This document shows positions 13,896 to 17,293 of a DNA stretch of 17,293 nucleotides, in pieces. A program made the translations under genes and the position numbers. This stretch comes from Candidatus Cloacimonadota bacterium. Lineage in GTDB: Bacteria; Hydrothermota; E44-bin80. Location: contig SOKM01000265.1 in the NCBI GenBank assembly GCA_004375785.1, positions 1 through 17,293 on the forward strand, given 5' to 3'. Position 1 is the stretch's first letter. Every line of letters begins with the position of its first letter. The notes beneath the pieces were generated by a model. The model ran no database searches. It had not been told where the DNA came from and saw nothing but the letters and a program-made list of their open reading frames with translations.

Positions 13896-13992
13896 ACTTA
13901 AAGGGCGGTATCTACTTTCTGCGGATAGAGAATCTGAATTCCAAGGAGGTTTTATCGAGAAAACTCATCAAGATAGAGTAATATTTTGTTTT

Positions 13993-14230
13993 GTCATTGC
14001 GAGCCATGTTACTACCATACGGTACATGGCGAGCCCAATAGGGCATATACCCATCTACGGGGCTATAAGAGAAAATGAGATTGCCATCCTTCGCTGGAGC
14101 CTGCCCTGAGAGAAACGAAGGGTTTATCCTTGAGTGAAACGAAGGACTCAGGACAGGCGTCGCGGAGTTTACCCTGAACCATACGGTGCAGGGTTTATCC
14201 TGAGCCTGTCGAAGGGCTCCTCGCAATGAC
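13993..14230. mobile_element. MITE-like palindromic intergenic element
   Basis: The ends are a perfect 11-bp inverted repeat: GTCATTGCGAG at 13993-14003 and CTCGCAATGAC at 14220-14230. Inside the left end GCCATGT (14003-14009) and ACATGGC (14024-14030) form a smaller hairpin. The right half has four variants of a CCTGAG...GAAGG motif (from 14104, 14128, about 14173 and 14199), two of them linked by GGGTTTAT. There is no transposase or convincing ORF. From memory, ends of this GTCATTGCGAG type are seen in dispersed intergenic repeats of several phyla. It fills the gap between the secreted-protein gene and the lipoprotein gene. Confidence 0.65.
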
Positions 14231-14242
14231 GGTGTTCACTGA

Positions 14243-14270
14243 ATATTTACCTGAATATTTTAGTAAATAT
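14243..14270. promoter_or_regulatory. Inverted repeat upstream of the lipoprotein gene
   Basis: ATATTTAC (14243-14250) and GTAAATAT (14263-14270) form a perfect 8-bp inverted repeat with a 12-nt spacer, ending about 20 nt before the ATG. It could be an operator or an mRNA hairpin; it is AT-rich, so chance cannot be excluded. Confidence 0.35.
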
Positions 14271-14291
14271 AAGAATATGAAAGGAGAAATA

Positions 14292-14726
14292 ATGCGTAAA
14301 AATTCAATCGTTTTTCTGTTTCTCTCTTGTTTGCTCTTTATCCTCTTCTGTGCAAAAGAAATGGCGATTACAGGAGAGGAGAGAGAGAAGATACTTCAGT
14401 ATGCAGAACCAGTGGTTGATAGTATTCTCAAAGGATTTAACGAAGATAATTACGAACTATTCTCAATGGATTTTGATGAAACAATGAAGAAACACCTGAA
14501 CGAAAAGGCACATAACAAGGTGCGAGCCCAAATCGTTTCAAAAATCGGGCTTTATGTCTCAAAGGACTCTCCAAGGGTGTCTGAAAAGCCTTCATTCATT
14601 GCCATCGATTATAAAGCAGATTTTGAGAAGGAAAAGGGTGTTAATGTCAGGGTGGTATTTAAGAAGTATGGTGATAAGAATCTGGTAAGTGGTCTCTGGT
14701 TCAATTCTCCAAAGCTCAGGAGTTAA
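14292..14726 (+). CDS. DUF3887-like lipoprotein
   Basis: A 144-residue protein with a lipoprotein-type signal (hydrophobic 6-19, candidate Cys20 in ILFCAKE). The rest resembles the DUF3887/NTF2-like fold: a long helix EREKILQYAEPVVDSILKGF, then a D-Y/N-x-x-F-S-x-D-F-D-E pattern (about 47-57), and a C-terminal sheet ending in VVFKKYGDKNLVSGLWF. Such small secreted domains have no established biochemical role. The ATG at 14292 is chosen because AAAGGAG precedes it and the signal starts there. An upstream ATG at 14226 in the same frame lies in the MITE-like end and would add a non-signal-like leader. The 3' end overlaps the frame of the branching enzyme. Confidence 0.75.
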   Translation: MRKNSIVFLFLSCLLFILFCAKEMAITGEEREKILQYAEPVVDSILKGFNEDNYELFSMDFDETMKKHLNEKAHNKVRAQIVSKIGLYVSKDSPRVSEKPSFIAIDYKADFEKEKGVNVRVVFKKYGDKNLVSGLWFNSPKLRS

Positions 14727-16464
14727 AATTATCCGCAATAAAAAAACCCACCTTAAGAAAACTTCCCCTTTTTATGGTTTTTTCCAGCTTGTTCTTCATG
14801 CACACATTCCATATGTAGTCAATCATGGTAGGTGGCCACACGGGCTCGATTGGCTGAATGAGGCGGCAGCAGAGGTATACCTGCCAATTATTGAGGTCTT
14901 TGATAGACTGGAAAAAGAGAGAATAGATGCACATATTACCATAGATATTACTCCAGTGCTTGCAGAACAACTAAGAAGTAGAATTTTCAAAGAGGATTTT
15001 ATAAAGTATCTGAAAGAGCGTATAGAGTCTGCCAAATCGGATAAAAACCATTTCTTAAAGGAGGATTTTAAGTCAAGAGCAGCGATTGCATCGAAGTGGA
15101 TTGAATTTTATAAGAAAAGACTAAAACAGTTTCTTGAACTTAAAAAGGACATAATAGGAGCACTGAGAGAATTACAGGATAAAGGTGCAATTGAGATAAT
15201 TACATCCGCTGCGACCCATGGATATCTTCCACTGCTCGGAAACGACCGAAGTGTCCGGACGCAAATAAGAACTGCGGTGGTGAATTATGAGAAACATTTT
15301 GGGAAGAAACCAGATGGAATATGGCTTCCTGAATGTGCGTATAGACCCGCTTACAGATGGAAGAAACCTATAGGAAAAGGTAGGGTTACAAAGAGAAAGG
15401 GAATAGAAGAGATACTCGATGAAGAAGGAATACAATTTACATTTATCGATGCACCTCTTTTAAGAGGTGGTGAATCCATTGGCGCATATATCGGTAGATT
15501 TAAATCCCTCAAGCTGCTCTGGGAGAGATTTAAAAAGGGTTATAAACCTGAACCGGTTAAAGAGAACTTAACACCCTATCTACCTTATTTTCTTACATCA
15601 AGGGGAAAAGAAAAGGGTGTGACCTTCTTTGTCAGAGACCCCAAAACAGGGCTTGTTGTCTGGAGCAGGGACCTCGGCTATCCTGGTGATGGGAATTATT
15701 TAGAATTCCATAAGAAATCGTTTCCGGGTGGCCACAGATACTGGCGGGTTTCAGATGCTAAATCAGACCTCGCACTTAAAGAGGAATATTCCTTTGACAA
15801 TGCAAGGAATAAACAGAAAGAACATGCTGCACATTTTGTTGCTCTTATCGAGGATACCCTGAAAAATTTTTGCAGGAAAAACAGAAGAACGGGCATTATA
15901 ACTGCTCCCTTTGATGCTGAACTTTTTGGGCACTGGTGGTTTGAAGGCCCTCAATGGCTCTACAACGTCATAAAAGGAATTCACTTAAAAAAAACGATAA
16001 AGACTGTAACCGGTTCGGCTTATCTTAAAGAGAACCATCCAGAGACTGTTGTCCATCTTCCTGAGGGTTCCTGGGGAAAGGGAAATTTCCATTACATCTG
16101 GTTAAACAAAGAAACAGAGTGGACATGGGAAAAGATATATGAATGCGAGAGAGCATTTAATAAATTGATTGATAGAAATTGTATAAAAAAGAAAGCAATT
16201 CCTTTCCTGCTCCAGGCTGCAAGAGAACTGCTCTTGCTCGAATCGTCCGACTGGCAGTTTCTTATCAGCACCTGGCAGGCTCGTGATTATGCAGAGAGTA
16301 GATTTTCTGAACATTATGAAAATTTTAATAGGCTACTGGAAATCGCTGAGAGACTCCAAGAAGGTAAGCGAGCAACAAAGAAAACAAATGAATTCCTGAG
16401 TGACCTCGAGAATAAAGATTGTATCTTTAAGGAACTAACACTTGATATCTTTAATAAGGAATAA
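14689..16464 (+). CDS. Glycoside hydrolase family 57 1,4-alpha-glucan branching enzyme
   Basis: About 560-590 residues. It transfers alpha-1,4-glucan segments to make alpha-1,6 branches in glycogen, in the cytoplasm. GH57 features, numbered from the GTG at 14689: FQLVLHAHIPYV at 32-43, ATHGYLPLL at 175-183, WLPECAYRP at 212-220 with nucleophile Glu215, and APFDAELFGHWWFEGP at 406-421 with acid/base Asp409. A C-terminal DUF1957-type helical domain holds SSDWQFLISTWQARDYAESR. The family usually starts a few residues before FQLVLHAH, so the first 30 residues are odd. The GTG has no Shine-Dalgarno. An in-frame ATT at 14728 has AGGAG 5 nt upstream, and an out-of-frame ATG at 14774 would fit the family start if one base were missing. 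It ends 1 nt before the ABC ATPase gene. Confidence 0.88.
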   Translation: MVSGSILQSSGVKIIRNKKTHLKKTSPFYGFFQLVLHAHIPYVVNHGRWPHGLDWLNEAAAEVYLPIIEVFDRLEKERIDAHITIDITPVLAEQLRSRIFKEDFIKYLKERIESAKSDKNHFLKEDFKSRAAIASKWIEFYKKRLKQFLELKKDIIGALRELQDKGAIEIITSAATHGYLPLLGNDRSVRTQIRTAVVNYEKHFGKKPDGIWLPECAYRPAYRWKKPIGKGRVTKRKGIEEILDEEGIQFTFIDAPLLRGGESIGAYIGRFKSLKLLWERFKKGYKPEPVKENLTPYLPYFLTSRGKEKGVTFFVRDPKTGLVVWSRDLGYPGDGNYLEFHKKSFPGGHRYWRVSDAKSDLALKEEYSFDNARNKQKEHAAHFVALIEDTLKNFCRKNRRTGIITAPFDAELFGHWWFEGPQWLYNVIKGIHLKKTIKTVTGSAYLKENHPETVVHLPEGSWGKGNFHYIWLNKETEWTWEKIYECERAFNKLIDRNCIKKKAIPFLLQAARELLLLESSDWQFLISTWQARDYAESRFSEHYENFNRLLEIAERLQEGKRATKKTNEFLSDLENKDCIFKELTLDIFNKE

Positions 16465-16465
16465 T

Positions 16466-17272
16466 ATGCTCGAGCTACTGAATGTTAGTTTTGGATTCGG
16501 GGAAAAGGAGGTTTTGAAAAATCTTTCGTTAAGGATAAAAGATGGAGAATTCGTTACCCTTACAGGTCCAAATGGTTCAGGTAAGACTACATTAGCCCTG
16601 CTCCTTGCGGGCATCTTAAAACCACAAATAGGAGAAGTAATAATAGAAGGTGTAAAAAACAATGATAGTGAAGGATTCGAAGAAAAAAGAAGGAGTGTCG
16701 GTATTGTTTTTGAAAACCCTGACAACCAATTTATCACAACATCAGTAGAAAGGGAACTTGCTTTTGGTCTTGAGAATATTGGGATTAAAAGGGAAGAAAT
16801 TAGAAAAAGGGTAGAGGAAACCCTGAAACGCTTTTCCATAGGAGCTCTCAGATTTCGTCCACCACACACACTCTCCGGAGGGGAAAAACAGAAGGTTGCA
16901 ATTGCATCCATTCTCATACTCAATCCAAAATATCTCATTCTTGATGAACCAACAATCTATCTTGACCCAACCTCAAGAGAAATTGTTCTTGAGGTTGTTG
17001 ATAATCTAAGGGGTAATATTTCAATCATTTTAATTTCGCAGTTTCCAAATGAGATTCTAATGGGAGATAAAATATATTTTTTAACAGACGGAATTCTTGA
17101 AGGACCTTTCGAAAAAGAAAGTGCTATCAGGAAAGGAGTTTTTCAAATACCATCGCTGGTTTTCCTTAATGTTCTTGAGAAAAGAAGATTATATGACGCG
17201 CCCAATATCCCTGACCCCGAAGTTCTTTGCGATGAGATAGAAGTAAGGAAGAAGAAAGTAAAACATAGATAG
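16466..17272 (+). CDS. ABC transporter ATP-binding protein, ECF/cobalt type
   Basis: A 268-residue ATPase resembling EcfA/CbiO subunits of energy-coupling factor transporters for vitamins or metal ions. Walker A is GPNGSGKT at 34-41, the signature is LSGGEKQKV at 136-144, Walker B is YLILDEP at 156-162 with catalytic Glu161, and the D-loop is YLDP. Two switch residues deviate: the Q-loop motif usual for the family (VFQNPDNQ) reads VFENPDNQ (Glu83), and the H-loop His is Gln192 (ISQF). The protein may be a degenerate partner of a second, canonical ATPase, as ECF modules often carry two. The ATG at 16466 (AAGGA upstream) is preferred to a TTG at 16442 inside the branching-enzyme gene. No membrane T or S component is in the window; one may follow to the right. 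Confidence 0.88.
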   Translation: MLELLNVSFGFGEKEVLKNLSLRIKDGEFVTLTGPNGSGKTTLALLLAGILKPQIGEVIIEGVKNNDSEGFEEKRRSVGIVFENPDNQFITTSVERELAFGLENIGIKREEIRKRVEETLKRFSIGALRFRPPHTLSGGEKQKVAIASILILNPKYLILDEPTIYLDPTSREIVLEVVDNLRGNISIILISQFPNEILMGDKIYFLTDGILEGPFEKESAIRKGVFQIPSLVFLNVLEKRRLYDAPNIPDPEVLCDEIEVRKKKVKHR

Positions 17273-17293
17273 TGAATAGAGGTAGCCGCAGGC

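Larger units (their letters stand above)
12521..13981 (+). pseudogene. Secreted seven-repeat (propeller-like) protein split by an in-frame UGA
   Basis: Two same-frame open stretches (12521-12826 and 12830-13981) are separated only by a TGA at codon 102. Together they would give about 486 residues. A signal peptide (MKTIIFLLLLLLPLYLGAEF) is followed by seven repeats of about 52 residues, each with F-D-G-[ST]-N-[FY]-[FL]-V-[VI]-W; the Trp residues fall at codons 45, 97, 147, 199, 251, 305 and 357, suggesting a seven-bladed propeller. The UGA falls in repeat 2 at a position occupied by Gly in repeat 1 (SDVRG), with no length change, so a single substitution explains it. The C-terminus from about codon 385 is a type IX-like sorting domain (LLVYPNPF, then ISIYDVSGRLVKS, ending RKLIKIE) containing four heptamer arrays. 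TGA ends other genes here, so genome-wide recoding is unlikely. It may be a pseudogene, a read-through gene, or a sequence error. Confidence 0.75.

Noticed and set aside
12521..13981. Genome-wide UGA recoding (as in Gracilibacteria, UGA = Gly)
   Set aside because: pyrK, pyrF, the DUF401 gene and the asparaginase gene all end in TGA at family-typical lengths, so UGA is a normal stop here.
14226..14291. Upstream ATG extension of the lipoprotein gene
   Set aside because: It begins inside the inverted end of the MITE-like element and would put 22 residues before the signal peptide; the ATG at 14292 has AAAGGAG.

Overview
The window is AT-rich, densely packed bacterial DNA with short intergenic gaps and mostly canonical Shine-Dalgarno sites. 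Several features point to an uncultured Gram-negative anaerobe, possibly a thermophile, of the candidate WOR-3 (Stahlbacteria) / KSB1 / Cloacimonadota kind: lipoprotein signals, a GH57 branching enzyme, a DUF401 transporter-like protein, and secreted repeat proteins ending in FlgD-like / type IX-like C-terminal domains. The phylum is a guess from gene style. No rRNA or tRNA gene is present.

Left part (1-5400) is a pyrimidine-synthesis region. At the extreme left edge the first 13 codons of a minus-strand gene that looks like pyrR enter the window. It is preceded by a leader that reads as a PyrR-type attenuator: a PyrR-binding hairpin at 253-283 and an intrinsic terminator at 191-217. Divergent from it, a plus-strand cluster starts with a TPR lipoprotein and continues pyrK, pyrD, an RlpA-like lipoprotein, pyrF and pyrE. 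Most junctions after pyrK are short or overlapping, and yebC follows pyrE closely. The pyr products convert dihydroorotate to UMP (PyrD/PyrK, then PyrE, then PyrF).

Middle part (5400-12515): yebC, a small HAD hydrolase with an altered motif IV, a DUF401 membrane protein and a Thr-nucleophile asparaginase. These converge on a minus-strand secreted beta-helix protein with an exact 31-residue repeat. A divergent promoter region (10637-10840) separates that gene from urocanate hydratase (hutU).

Right part (12515-17293): a seven-repeat, propeller-like secreted protein split by a single in-frame UGA, a 238-bp MITE-like element with 11-bp inverted ends, a DUF3887-like lipoprotein, a GH57 glucan branching enzyme with a problematic start, and an ECF-type ABC ATPase whose Q-loop and H-loop residues are replaced.

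The most unusual signal is not a gene. Short degenerate tandem arrays with a strict 7-bp period (usual form [GCT]-C-A-N-T-N-N) occur at several loci: in the pyrR leader, across the 3' ends of the TPR gene and pyrE, and four times inside the C-terminal domain of the split secreted protein, where they add coding sequence. A second family with an 8-bp period (NCACNAAG) sits in two gene gaps. They recall the heptameric STRR repeats of cyanobacteria, but here the units differ from locus to locus while the period and the CA step are kept.
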